Source: Mycolicibacterium insubricum (GTDB taxonomy: Bacteria; Actinomycetota; Actinomycetes; Mycobacteriales; Mycobacteriaceae). Taken from it: a stretch of DNA of 64,000 nt. The DNA is taken from contig NZ_AP022618.1 in the NCBI RefSeq assembly GCF_010731615.1, positions 4,402,001 through 4,466,000 on the forward strand, in the 5' to 3' direction. The position numbers and the translations under genes were made by a program. The notes under the pieces were generated by a model. That model had not been told where the DNA came from, did not search any database, and worked only from the letters and a program-made list of their open reading frames with translations. This document shows positions 36,861-45,331 of the stretch, piece after piece (within the stretch, counting starts at the first letter, position 1; each line of letters opens with the position of its first letter).

Positions 36861-37304
36861 TCATTCCGGGGCGGTGAAATGCTGCAGGGTGCGGGTCAGG
36901 TGGAGGCTGGTGATGACCCAGGAGCCGTCGCGCTTCTCATAGGTCTCGTGGTAGTGCCCGGCGCCGTGCAGCGAGCCACCGCCGGGAAAGAACAGCCAGT
37001 CCTCCATCGCCCAGATCGCCCTCGCCCGGTCCGGTGCGGTGATCTCGATTTCCGGGGTGTGGCAGTGGTGCACGGTGGCGGCGTGCTCGACCCCGCCCCA
37101 CACCACCGGGAAGAACTCGTCGAAACCGTTCAGTGCCGGGCCGGTCTGCGGGTCCGCGCCGCCGGTGGACACCGCCAGGTCCAGGTGAACCACCACCTCG
37201 GGGGCGAACAGGGCCCGCCAGGAGTCGATGTCCTTGGTGTCCAGGAAGCGGCAGTAGCGCGCCTTGAGCACCTTGATCGCCTCGATCTCTTCGAGCACCG
37301 GCAA
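36861..37304 (-). CDS. NTF2-like (SnoaL_4) protein
   Basis: This 147-residue protein begins MPVLEEIEAIKVLKARYCRFLDTKDIDSW. The alpha-helical start followed by a cone fold is the pattern of bile acid 7-alpha-dehydratase-like and ring-hydroxylating dioxygenase beta-like proteins. HHCHTPEIEI and HYHETYEKRDGSW provide candidate active-site His residues. It is the first gene of the six-gene minus-strand operon. Its ATG is 29 bases from the operator at 37333. Confidence 0.85.
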   Translation of the reverse strand: MPVLEEIEAIKVLKARYCRFLDTKDIDSWRALFAPEVVVHLDLAVSTGGADPQTGPALNGFDEFFPVVWGGVEHAATVHHCHTPEIEITAPDRARAIWAMEDWLFFPGGGSLHGAGHYHETYEKRDGSWVITSLHLTRTLQHFTAPE

Positions 37305-37332
37305 ACCTCCGTGTAGCGATTCCAGAAACTAC

Positions 37333-37351
37333 TACTGTAATGTCTTCCGTA
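37333..37351. promoter_or_regulatory. 19-bp operator, copy 2
   Basis: TACTGTAATGTCTTCCGTA lies between the NTF2-like gene (minus) and the Rieske oxygenase (plus). An ATG at 37340 is inside the operator. If TACTGT is the plus-strand -10 box, transcription begins downstream of that ATG, which argues for the Rieske start at 37376. Confidence 0.7.
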
Positions 37352-37375
37352 TCTCCCCGGCAGGCAATCGAGCAG

Positions 37376-38401
37376 ATGGACAGCGCACGGATGAAAGTAC
37401 CCTTCACCTGGAAAGTCACCGGCTGGTTCATGATCGGCTGGTCGGCCGAGTACGAGCTCGGCGACGTCAAGGCGCTGAAGTATTTCGGCGAGGAGTTGGC
37501 CGCCTACCGCGACGCCCGCGGTGACCTGCACGTCCTGGAGGCGCACTGCAAGCACCTGGGTGCGCACATCGGACACGGCGGCACCGTGGTCGACGACTGC
37601 ATCGAGTGCCCGTTCCACGGCTGGCGCTGGGGGCCGGGCGGGGACAACACCTACATCCCGTACCAGCCCGATCGGCCCAACCGTGCCCTGAAGCTGCGCT
37701 CCTACCCCGTGCGCGAGCAGTACGGTGCGATCTTCCTGTGGTACCACCCGTCGGGCGAGCCGCCGCAGTGGGAGTTGCCCGACATCTTCGGAAAGTTCCC
37801 GCAGTTCGACACCGACCCGGACGCCTACTACCGCCCCTACCCGGAGTTCTCCCGGCGGGCCGACGGCATCCACGTGCACCCGCAGATCGTCGCCGAGAAC
37901 GCCCCGGACAGTTCGCATTTCCGGTACGTGCACAAGGCGACGGTGACCCCGGTCTGCCTGGAGTGGGAGGGGGTCGGCGAAGAATGGCGGTTCCTGACCG
38001 GTTGGCCCGACGCCCGTAGCGACGACCCGGACAAGATGGCGCTGCGCATCCACAGCCACTACTCCGGACTGGGATTCGCCATGAGCGTGTTCGAGGGCTC
38101 CTCGAACCACCGGCTGATCTTCGCCTGCACCCCGGTCGACGACGAGACCTCGGACATGTTCTATTCCATCTGGTGGCCCAAGGAACCCGGCGAGACCTCC
38201 GACGTTCCCCCGCCGCACGTTCGGGAAGAGGTGGAGCGCAAGTTCCTCAAGACGGTGTGGGAGGACGTCGACATCTGGGAGCACCAGATCTACATCGAGC
38301 ATCCCCCGCTGGCCAGGGTCGACGCCAGGCACTACATGGCGCTGCGCCAGTGGGCCACCCAGTTCTACGACGTCACACCCGAGGGCGCACCCCTCGGATG
38401 A
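37376..38401 (+). CDS. Rieske non-heme iron oxygenase, KshA-like
   Basis: The N-terminal Rieske domain ligates 2Fe-2S through CKHLGAH and CPFHGW (CxH...CxxH, about residues 50-75). The C-terminal domain has the mononuclear iron segment ENAPDSSHFRYVH near residue 180. General layout follows 3-ketosteroid 9-alpha-hydroxylase oxygenase subunits, which need a separate reductase; none is adjacent. I place the start at ATG 37376 (MDSARMKVPFTW, 341 residues) because the ATG at 37340 (353 residues) lies inside operator copy 2. The stop overlaps the next start (ATGA). Confidence 0.88.
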   Translation: MDSARMKVPFTWKVTGWFMIGWSAEYELGDVKALKYFGEELAAYRDARGDLHVLEAHCKHLGAHIGHGGTVVDDCIECPFHGWRWGPGGDNTYIPYQPDRPNRALKLRSYPVREQYGAIFLWYHPSGEPPQWELPDIFGKFPQFDTDPDAYYRPYPEFSRRADGIHVHPQIVAENAPDSSHFRYVHKATVTPVCLEWEGVGEEWRFLTGWPDARSDDPDKMALRIHSHYSGLGFAMSVFEGSSNHRLIFACTPVDDETSDMFYSIWWPKEPGETSDVPPPHVREEVERKFLKTVWEDVDIWEHQIYIEHPPLARVDARHYMALRQWATQFYDVTPEGAPLG

Positions 38402-39039
38402 GCCTGCAGCTGGATCCGGCCACCACCGCGATCGTCACCCAGGAACTCCAGGGGGCGGTCGTCGGCCCGAACGCCGGGCTGGCCGCACTGGCCGCCGAGG
38501 CGCGCCGCGAGGCACTGCCCAGTATCGCCCGGCTGCTGCCGGTCGCCCGCGAAGCCGGCATACCGGTCGTGCACTGCCTGGTGCAGCGCCGCGCCGACGG
38601 GCTCGGGTCCAACAGCAACGCCCGGCTGTTCACGCTCGGGCAACGCACGGTGGACATCACCCCGGGCTCCGAGGGCGCCACCCTGCTGCCCGAGTTCGGA
38701 CCCGATCCCCGCGATCTGGTGCTGCACCGGTGGCACGGGCTGGGCCCGATGGGCGGCACCGACCTGGACGCGGTGCTGCGCAACATGGGAGTGCAAACGA
38801 TTGTCGCCGTGGGTGTTTCGCTCAACGTGGCGATACCCAACCTGGTGATGGACGCGGTCAACGCGGGTTACCGGGTGGTGCTTCCTCGCGACGGGGTGGC
38901 TGGGATCCCTGCGGACTACGGCCGGGCCGTCATCGACAACACCCTGGCGCTGTTGTGCACCGTCACCACCACCGACGAGTTGCTCGCCGGGTTCGGCGAG
39001 CGGTGTAGTTCCGCGAGCACGAGGCCCGGCGACGACTGA
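38398..39039 (+). CDS. isochorismatase-fold protein with altered catalytic residues
   Basis: This 213-residue protein has the isochorismatase/cysteine hydrolase fold (GIPVVHCL, GGTDLDAVLRNMGVQTIVAVGVSLNVAIPNLVMDAVNAGYRVV). The usual Asp-Lys-Cys triad appears replaced: TQELQ where the family has a DxQ motif, HRWHG where Lys is expected, and NVAIP where NVCV is expected. It may therefore be a non-catalytic binding protein or use different chemistry. It is coupled to the Rieske gene by an ATGA overlap. Confidence 0.8.
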   Translation: MSLQLDPATTAIVTQELQGAVVGPNAGLAALAAEARREALPSIARLLPVAREAGIPVVHCLVQRRADGLGSNSNARLFTLGQRTVDITPGSEGATLLPEFGPDPRDLVLHRWHGLGPMGGTDLDAVLRNMGVQTIVAVGVSLNVAIPNLVMDAVNAGYRVVLPRDGVAGIPADYGRAVIDNTLALLCTVTTTDELLAGFGERCSSASTRPGDD

Positions 39040-39056
39040 ACCACGACGCTCACGGG

Positions 39057-40262
39057 CTAACGCAGTACCCGCACCGGCACGTTGCTCCAGCCGGCGACGT
39101 TCTGCATGTTCACCCGCCGGCAGCCGTCCCAGTCGACCTCGTAGCGCGGCATGAATTCCAGCATCTTCTGTAGCGCCACAACGCTTTCCATCCGGGCCAG
39201 CGCCGCTCCCAGACAGCTGTGGATGCCGTAGCCGAAGCCGAGGTTCTGCGCCTGCGCGCGGTCGCGGTCGATGTCGAAGGCGTCCGGGTCGGTCCAGTCC
39301 CGCGGGTCCCGGTTGGCCGAGCCGCCGACCAGGAACACCGGCTTGCCGGCCGGGATCGTCACGCCGTGCAGGGTGACCTCGCGCATCGAGCGGCGCACGT
39401 TGTACTGCGCCGGGGCTTCGTAGCGCAACAGTTCCTCGACGGCCAGCGGCACCTTGCCGGGATCGTCGAGCAGCTTTTGCCACTGGTCGGGATTGCGCCA
39501 GAACACCACCGCGGCGTTTCCGAGCAGCTTGGTCACCGTCTCCGCGCCGGCACCGCCGAGCAGCAACGCGAACTCGGTGATCTCCAGGTTGTTCAACGGC
39601 GTCATCTCGCCGTCTTCGCGTTCGATCTCGGAGGTGATCAGCTTGCTCAGCAGATCGTCACCCAGGTCGTCCCGGCGCGCTTTGATCAGCTGGTAGTAGT
39701 ACACCGACATGTCAATGGCGGATTTCAGCCCGCCCTCACCCATCTCCACCTGACCCGGGTCACGGTGCAGGAGATCGTCGATCCACAGCCGGATCTGCTG
39801 GCGTTCCGGTTCCGGCACGCCCTGCATGATGGTCATCACCTCGACCGGGAACAGCGCCGAGAAGTCCTGCACGAAGTCGAATCCGTCGGCATCGACCTGG
39901 GACAGCACCCGGTCGATGGTCGAGGTGACCAGGTCGCGGCGGGCCTCGATAGCGCGCGGGGTGAAGACCTTGTTGAGCAGGCTGCGCATCCGCCGGTGCG
40001 CCGGCGGGTCCATGGCGATGATCCCGCCGTGCTTGGTCACCTCGCCCTTGCGGACCTGCGCCAGGTCCACCCCGTAGGCCGACGAATACGTCTCGTGGTC
40101 CTTGAACGCGGCGGCCACATCCTGGTGGCGGGTCAACGCGTAGAAGTCGTATTCCGGGCTGTAGTAGACCGGCGCCTCGTCACGCATCCGGCCGTAGGTC
40201 TCGTAGGGATCGGTGAAGAAGTCCTGCGAGAACGGGTCGAACACCACTGCCGTCGTGGTCAT
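39057..40262 (-). CDS. cytochrome P450
   Basis: This 401-residue P450 has the I-helix LLLGGAGAETVTK, K-helix EELLRYE and heme loop FGYGIHSCLGAALAR. The N-terminal DPFSQDFFTDPYETYGRMRDEAPVYY is typical of actinobacterial steroid and terpenoid P450s (CYP125/142/123 clan). The ATG overlaps the stop of the aldehyde dehydrogenase gene (ATGA), giving a dehydrogenase-P450 pair downstream of operator copy 3. Redox partners are not adjacent. Confidence 0.92.
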   Translation of the reverse strand: MTTTAVVFDPFSQDFFTDPYETYGRMRDEAPVYYSPEYDFYALTRHQDVAAAFKDHETYSSAYGVDLAQVRKGEVTKHGGIIAMDPPAHRRMRSLLNKVFTPRAIEARRDLVTSTIDRVLSQVDADGFDFVQDFSALFPVEVMTIMQGVPEPERQQIRLWIDDLLHRDPGQVEMGEGGLKSAIDMSVYYYQLIKARRDDLGDDLLSKLITSEIEREDGEMTPLNNLEITEFALLLGGAGAETVTKLLGNAAVVFWRNPDQWQKLLDDPGKVPLAVEELLRYEAPAQYNVRRSMREVTLHGVTIPAGKPVFLVGGSANRDPRDWTDPDAFDIDRDRAQAQNLGFGYGIHSCLGAALARMESVVALQKMLEFMPRYEVDWDGCRRVNMQNVAGWSNVPVRVLR

Positions 40263-41764
40263 CGCTGCGTACCTGCCCCTCGGTTGTCCCCGGATCGTTT
40301 GAGCCGGCGCCGCGTCTTACGGCGCGCCAGCGCCAGCGCGGTATCGGCATACAGCCGCATCGGCAGCCGGAACGGCGGTGCCGCGCTGCCGGTGATGGAG
40401 AACGGCAGGTCGCTGCCGACCACCGTCCGGTAGTGGCTGAACGCATCGAACCCGGCCTTGCCGTGATAGGCGCCGGTACCGCTGCGGCCGACCCCGCCGA
40501 ACGGGGCCCCGGCCGGAATCATCTGCGCGGCAAAGTCGTTGCGGGCGACACCGCCGGACCGGGTGTTGCGTACGAACCGGCGGAACGCGCCGTCATCGGG
40601 GCCGTACCAGTAGGACACCAGCGGCGCGGGCCGGGCGTTGACGTAGTCGATTGCCTGCTGCAGGTCGGTGTAGCCCAGCACCGCGAGCACCGGACCGAAC
40701 ACCTCCTCCTCGGCGATCCGCATGCCGTCGGCCACGTCGAGGATGATGGTGGGAGCGATCTTGCGGGTGGCCCGGTCGGGCAGCGTCTCGCCCGGCGGGG
40801 TCACCGATTCCACCCGGGCGCCCCGTTCCCGGGCGTCCTCGATCAGTCCGGCGACCCGGTCGAAGTTCGCCTCGTTGACCGACGAGCAGTAGTCCGGGTT
40901 GTCGACGATGCTGAGGAACATGGCGCGCAGCCGGGCCAGCGCCGCCGCGACGAACTGGTCGACCTGTTGGTCGGGCACCAGCACGTAATCCGGGCAGACG
41001 CACACCTGGCCCCCGTTGACCATGCGGGCCGTCGCGATCCGGGCGGCCGCGCGTTCGATGTCGGCGTGGCCTTGGCCGGGTGCCACCACCACCGGGTTCT
41101 TACCGCCGAGTTCCAGGGTGACCGGCACCAGGTTGGCCGCCGCGGCGGCCTGCACCCGCTTGCCGACCTCCGGGGATCCGGTGAAGAACAGGTGGTCGAA
41201 GGGGAGCCCGGCGAATTCCGCGGCGACCTCGGGTCCCCCGGTGACGACGGCCAGTTCGGTTTCGTCGAAGTACCTCGGGGCCAGCTCGGCCATGAGTTCA
41301 CCGGTGCGCGCGGTGATCTCGGACATCTTGATCATCACCCGGTTCCCGGCGGCGAACGCGGCGGCGGCCGGCAGCACCACCAGGTGCACCGGGAAGTTCC
41401 AGGGACCGATGATGCCGGCCACCCCGAGCGGGCTGGGCTGAACCTCGGCGCGCAGCCCGAACAGCCGGTCCCCGCGCATCGGCCGGCCGGGTTTCATCCA
41501 CGTGGCGGTGTGGGAGCGGGTGTATTCCAGCAGCGGCAGGATGCCGATGATCTCGGTGAACAACGAGGCCGAGCGGGACCGGGTGCCGAAGTCCGCGCCC
41601 ATGGCCTCGGCGAACGCCTCGGTGTTCTCCAGCAGCAGCGCCGACAGCCGGTCGATCCGGTTGTGCCGGACGGCCGGCGGCGGCGGCCCGTCGGCGACGA
41701 ATGCGCCCCGCTGGGCAGCCAGGATCGCCCCCAGCCCGACGCGGTCATTCCCCGGTTCGGCCAC
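40259..41764 (-). CDS. aldehyde dehydrogenase (coniferyl-aldehyde-type)
   Basis: This 501-residue class 3/coniferyl-type ALDH has PWNFPVHLVVLPAAAAFAAGN near residue 120, catalytic Glu in TLELGGKNP near 220 and Cys in GGQVCVCPDYVL near 255. The C-terminal hydrophobic/basic end (ADTALALARRKTRRRLKR) may associate with membranes. I use GTG 41764 (VAEPGNDRVG) after AAAGAGGGG; the longer ATG at 41854 lies upstream of the operator and is unlikely. It is transcribed with the P450. Confidence 0.9.
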   Translation of the reverse strand: MAEPGNDRVGLGAILAAQRGAFVADGPPPPAVRHNRIDRLSALLLENTEAFAEAMGADFGTRSRSASLFTEIIGILPLLEYTRSHTATWMKPGRPMRGDRLFGLRAEVQPSPLGVAGIIGPWNFPVHLVVLPAAAAFAAGNRVMIKMSEITARTGELMAELAPRYFDETELAVVTGGPEVAAEFAGLPFDHLFFTGSPEVGKRVQAAAAANLVPVTLELGGKNPVVVAPGQGHADIERAAARIATARMVNGGQVCVCPDYVLVPDQQVDQFVAAALARLRAMFLSIVDNPDYCSSVNEANFDRVAGLIEDARERGARVESVTPPGETLPDRATRKIAPTIILDVADGMRIAEEEVFGPVLAVLGYTDLQQAIDYVNARPAPLVSYWYGPDDGAFRRFVRNTRSGGVARNDFAAQMIPAGAPFGGVGRSGTGAYHGKAGFDAFSHYRTVVGSDLPFSITGSAAPPFRLPMRLYADTALALARRKTRRRLKRSGDNRGAGTQR

Positions 41765-41800
41765 CGGCCCCTCTTTCTCGCAGGTCCCTTCGGGACGATC

Positions 41801-41819
41801 AACTGTAATGATTACAGTA
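41801..41819. promoter_or_regulatory. 19-bp operator, copy 3 (near-perfect palindrome)
   Basis: AACTGTAATGATTACAGTA contains the perfect palindrome ACTGTAAT-G-ATTACAGT. It lies 37 bases before the ALDH start and downstream of the molybdopterin enzyme stop, so it serves only the ALDH-P450 pair. Confidence 0.75.
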
Positions 41820-41878
41820 GCGTAGTCCAGCAACTCGACGCCAGCGTTCGGCACACCCCCGAATCGCCGGTCACACGG

Positions 41879-44068
41879 CTACGCGGGCTCGACCCGCACG
41901 GGCACGCCGCTGAGCCGCGACATCCCGGCCAACGGTTCAATATCGGCGATGTCGGTGGAATTCAGCCGGTTCACGTTCACCCCGCCGACCCGGTTGGCCA
42001 GCCGCCACCCGCCGGTGCCGCCGTGGCCGAAGCCGTGCGGCACCGCCACCACCCCACCGACGATGTCCTCGGTGATCGACACCGGGATCTCGATCGCTCC
42101 GGCGGCCGAGGTGATCCGGATCAGGTCACCATCGGCGATCCCCGCCCGCTCGGCATCCCCGGCGTGCATCACCGCGACCTGCGGTGTGCCGCCGCGGCGC
42201 AGTGCCGGCCCCATCAGTACCTGGGAGTTGTGCATCCACGAGTTCTCCGAGCGGGGTTGGCGCATACCGATCAGGCGCATCGGGAAATCCGGATCGTCCC
42301 GGTGGGCCGCCGCGGCTGCGATCTGCGCACCGATCCCGACGTGCGCCAACCGGATCCGCGCGCCTCGGTAGGCCACCAGCGACCCCAGCATCGGCGTGCG
42401 CACGTACTCGTCGACCACCACGCCGTGCGGGAACTCCCGGGTGAGCCGGTTGAAGGTAAGCCCACCGCGGCGCAGACCGAACCGGTCACCGCCGGTTCCG
42501 GTGCGGATCATCGCGTCCACCAGCGGGCGGGGATTCCAGCGCCGGCCCAGCAGCCCTCGCAACCCGGCCAGCACCGCCAGCATCGGCGTGCGCCGCCACA
42601 GCCGCCCGGTCAGCCCCGCGATGATGTCCCACTCGCTGCGGCACTGCCCGTAAGGCGCCACCACCGCCTCGGTGGCCTGCCGGAACGGGGTGGTTTGAAA
42701 GTTCTGGAACACCAGCGCGAAGTCGTCACGCTCGTACATGGTGGTCACCGGCAACACGTAGTCGCAGTGCGCGGTGGTCTCGTTGACGTAGAGGTCCAGC
42801 CCCACCATCAGCTCCAGCCCCTCCAGCGCCGACTCCAACTCGTCGCCGTTGGGTACCGACAGCACCGGATTGCCGGCGCTGACGAACAGCGCGCGGATCT
42901 GGTCACGGCCGCCGGTGGCGATCTCCTTGGCCATGATCGCGGCCGGCTCCGCCCCCACCACCTGCGGGAATCCCCCGACCCGGGACCGGCGGCGCCGGTA
43001 CGAGCGCCGCAGTAGCGCGCCCATCAACGCCATCGAGGCGCGCTGGCCCGGTGCCCCCATGGTGGCGAAGACGCTGCCGCCGGGGACGTCGAGATGCCCG
43101 GTGACCAGGTTGACCACGTCGATCAGGTAGGCCGTCAGGGTGGGATGGCGGCCCACGCAGGTGCCGAACCGCCCGTAGACGGCGGCGCGCTCGGTGCCCG
43201 CCAGTTCCCGGGCCAGCGCCCGGACGGTGTCCGGTGGGATGCCGGTGCGCGCCGCGGTGGCCTCCGGGGTGAACCCGGCGCACTGCTCGCGCAGCCAGTC
43301 CAGTCCCCGGGCCTGGGTGCCGACCTTCTGCTCGTCGACCAGGTTCTCGGCGAAGAGCACCTGCAGCAGCGACAGCAGCAGGTAGGCGTCGCCATCCGGG
43401 GCGATCGGCTGCCATTCGAACGCCGCGGCAGTCTCGGTGCGCCGCGGGTCGAGGATGACCACCCGACCGCCGCGTTTGACGATATCGGACATCCGGTCCT
43501 TGATACGCGGGGTGGTCAGGAAACTGCCGTGTGAGACAACGGGATTGGATCCCATCATGATCAGCAGGTCGGTGCGCGGCAGGTCCGGGATGGGCACCGA
43601 CAGCGGTGCGCCGTAGAGCAGCTGGCTGGCCAGCAGCCGATTGCTGGTGTCCTGGGAGGAAGAGGTGAACAGGTGGGTGCGGCGACCCAGTCCCTTGACG
43701 AACGGGAACACCGCCAGCAGGTGCGAGTAGCTGAAGGCGGCGGGGTTGCCGAAGTACCAGCCGATCGCGCCGGAGCCGTCCCGGCGGTGGATCGCGGCCA
43801 GCCGCGCGGCGATGTCGTCGAGCGCGGTGTCCCAGTCCACCGGCTCGAACCCGTCGGGTCCACGGCGCAACGGTGTGGTAACCCGGTCCTCGTCGTTGAT
43901 GACGTCGGAGAACGCGATGCCCTTGGGGCAGGCGAAACCGGCCGAGAGCGGATGCTCCCTGTCCGGGCGCAGCGCGACGAGCCGACCGTCCTCGACGGTG
44001 GCGATCATCCCGCACAGCGGTTCGCAGATGCGGCAGAACGTGGCCTTGTGCTCAACGACGGGCACCAC
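41879..44068 (-). CDS. molybdopterin-dependent oxidoreductase (formate dehydrogenase/nitrate reductase superfamily)
   Basis: This 729-residue protein has the N-terminal 4Fe-4S motif CRICEPLCGM...CPKG (residues 12-50). Bis-MGD binding segments follow (GWYFGNPAAFSY, LLIMMGSNPVVSHGS, SAGNPVLSVPNGDE), then a C-terminal cap (RLIGMRQPRSENSWMHN, MHAGDAERAGIADGDLIRI). The GTG at 44068 follows TAGCCT by 7 bases, as in leaderless mycobacterial transcripts. There is no Tat signal, so it should act in the cytoplasm. Its electron partner and substrate are unknown; ring or side-chain hydroxylation is possible. Confidence 0.9.
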   Translation of the reverse strand: MVPVVEHKATFCRICEPLCGMIATVEDGRLVALRPDREHPLSAGFACPKGIAFSDVINDEDRVTTPLRRGPDGFEPVDWDTALDDIAARLAAIHRRDGSGAIGWYFGNPAAFSYSHLLAVFPFVKGLGRRTHLFTSSSQDTSNRLLASQLLYGAPLSVPIPDLPRTDLLIMMGSNPVVSHGSFLTTPRIKDRMSDIVKRGGRVVILDPRRTETAAAFEWQPIAPDGDAYLLLSLLQVLFAENLVDEQKVGTQARGLDWLREQCAGFTPEATAARTGIPPDTVRALARELAGTERAAVYGRFGTCVGRHPTLTAYLIDVVNLVTGHLDVPGGSVFATMGAPGQRASMALMGALLRRSYRRRRSRVGGFPQVVGAEPAAIMAKEIATGGRDQIRALFVSAGNPVLSVPNGDELESALEGLELMVGLDLYVNETTAHCDYVLPVTTMYERDDFALVFQNFQTTPFRQATEAVVAPYGQCRSEWDIIAGLTGRLWRRTPMLAVLAGLRGLLGRRWNPRPLVDAMIRTGTGGDRFGLRRGGLTFNRLTREFPHGVVVDEYVRTPMLGSLVAYRGARIRLAHVGIGAQIAAAAAHRDDPDFPMRLIGMRQPRSENSWMHNSQVLMGPALRRGGTPQVAVMHAGDAERAGIADGDLIRITSAAGAIEIPVSITEDIVGGVVAVPHGFGHGGTGGWRLANRVGGVNVNRLNSTDIADIEPLAGMSRLSGVPVRVEPA

Positions 44069-44079
44069 GCGGGATAGGC

Positions 44080-44098
44080 TACTGTAACTATTACGGTT
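44080..44098. promoter_or_regulatory. 19-bp operator, copy 4
   Basis: TACTGTAACTATTACGGTT lies between the molybdopterin enzyme (minus) and the thiolase-like gene (plus). It overlaps the proposed TAGCCT -10 box of the minus-strand gene. Confidence 0.72.
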
Positions 44099-44125
44099 GG
44101 ACAGCCAATTCAAGGGAGAACCTGC

Positions 44126-45271
44126 GTGCACGACGTGGCGATCATCGGCGTGGGCCTGCACCCGTTCGGCCGGTTCGGCGAGAAGACGGCCATGCAGATG
44201 GGTGTGGACGCGATGCTCGCGGCGGTCGCCGACGCCGGCCTACAGTGGAGCGACATCCAGGCCGCGGCGGGCGGCAGCTGGACGGTCGCCAACCCGGACG
44301 CCATCGTCGGGATGATCGGCCTGACCGGGATCCCGTTCACCAACGTTTTCAACGCCTGCGCGACGGCCGCCAGCGCCGCCAAGGCCTGCGCCGACGGGAT
44401 CCGCCTCGGCGACTACGACATCGGCATCGCCGTCGGCTTGGACAAACATCCCAAGGGTGCGTTCACCGAGGACCCCGCGCTGGTGGGCATGCCGCGCTGG
44501 TACGCCGAGAACGGCCAGTACCTGACCACCCAGTTCTTCGGCATGAAGGCCAACCGGTATCTGCACACCCACGGGATTTCCCAGCGGACCCTGGCCAAGG
44601 TGGCCAACAAGAACTTCCGCAACGGCGTGCTGAACCCGAATGCTTTCCGCCGCAAGGAGATCTCCGAACAGGACATCCTGGATTCGGCGATGCTGAACTA
44701 CCCGCTGACCCAGTACATGTTCTGCGCGCCGGACGAGGGCGCGGCCGCGGTGGTGATGTGCCGTGCCGACATCGCGCACCGCTACACCGACACCCCGGTC
44801 TACCTGCGCTCGGTGGAGATCCGTACCCGCACCTACGGGGCCTACGAAGTGAACACCACCTTCGGTCCGGTCGAGGAGGTCCCGGCGCCGACGGTGTTTG
44901 CCGCCCGCGCGGCGTTCGAGCGGGCGGGCATCGGCCCGGAGGACGTCGACGTGATCCAGTTGCAGGACACCGATGCCGGCGCGGAGATCATCCACATGGC
45001 CGAGTGCGGATTCTGCGCCGACGGCGACCAGGAGAAGCTGGTGGCCGACGGCGTGACCGAGATCGGCGGAACCATGCCGATCAACACCGACGGCGGGCTG
45101 ATCGCCAACGGCGAGCCGATCGGTGCGTCGGGCCTGCGGCAGATCCACGAGATCGTGCGGCAGTTGCGCGGCCAGGCCGGTGACCGTCAGGTGCCGGGCA
45201 ATCCGCGGGTCGGTTTCACCCAGCTGTACGGGGCGCCGGGTACCGCGGGTGCGGCCGTTCTGACGCGCTGA
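44126..45271 (+). CDS. SCP-x/lipid-transfer thiolase-like protein
   Basis: This 381-residue thiolase-fold protein has the nucleophile region NACATAASAAKACADGI with Cys near residue 76. Near 335 it has ANGEPIGASG where classical thiolases carry GHPxGATG, so the catalytic His is replaced by Glu, as in Ltp3-type mycobacterial lipid-transfer proteins. It probably acts in thiolysis or retro-aldol cleavage of an unusual acyl-CoA. The start is GTG 44126 after AGGGAG. It is the first gene on the plus side of operator copy 4. Confidence 0.85.
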   Translation: MHDVAIIGVGLHPFGRFGEKTAMQMGVDAMLAAVADAGLQWSDIQAAAGGSWTVANPDAIVGMIGLTGIPFTNVFNACATAASAAKACADGIRLGDYDIGIAVGLDKHPKGAFTEDPALVGMPRWYAENGQYLTTQFFGMKANRYLHTHGISQRTLAKVANKNFRNGVLNPNAFRRKEISEQDILDSAMLNYPLTQYMFCAPDEGAAAVVMCRADIAHRYTDTPVYLRSVEIRTRTYGAYEVNTTFGPVEEVPAPTVFAARAAFERAGIGPEDVDVIQLQDTDAGAEIIHMAECGFCADGDQEKLVADGVTEIGGTMPINTDGGLIANGEPIGASGLRQIHEIVRQLRGQAGDRQVPGNPRVGFTQLYGAPGTAGAAVLTR

Positions 45272-45331
45272 GCCCGGTCAGGACGGCGGCGTAGTCTGAC
45301 GGTTCCCGCCGCCCACACACCGAGGAGTCCG

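Noticed and set aside
40433..43015. An 860-codon plus-strand open frame opposite the ALDH and molybdopterin genes
   Set aside because: Antisense shadow; no recognisable domains, while both minus-strand genes have full motifs.
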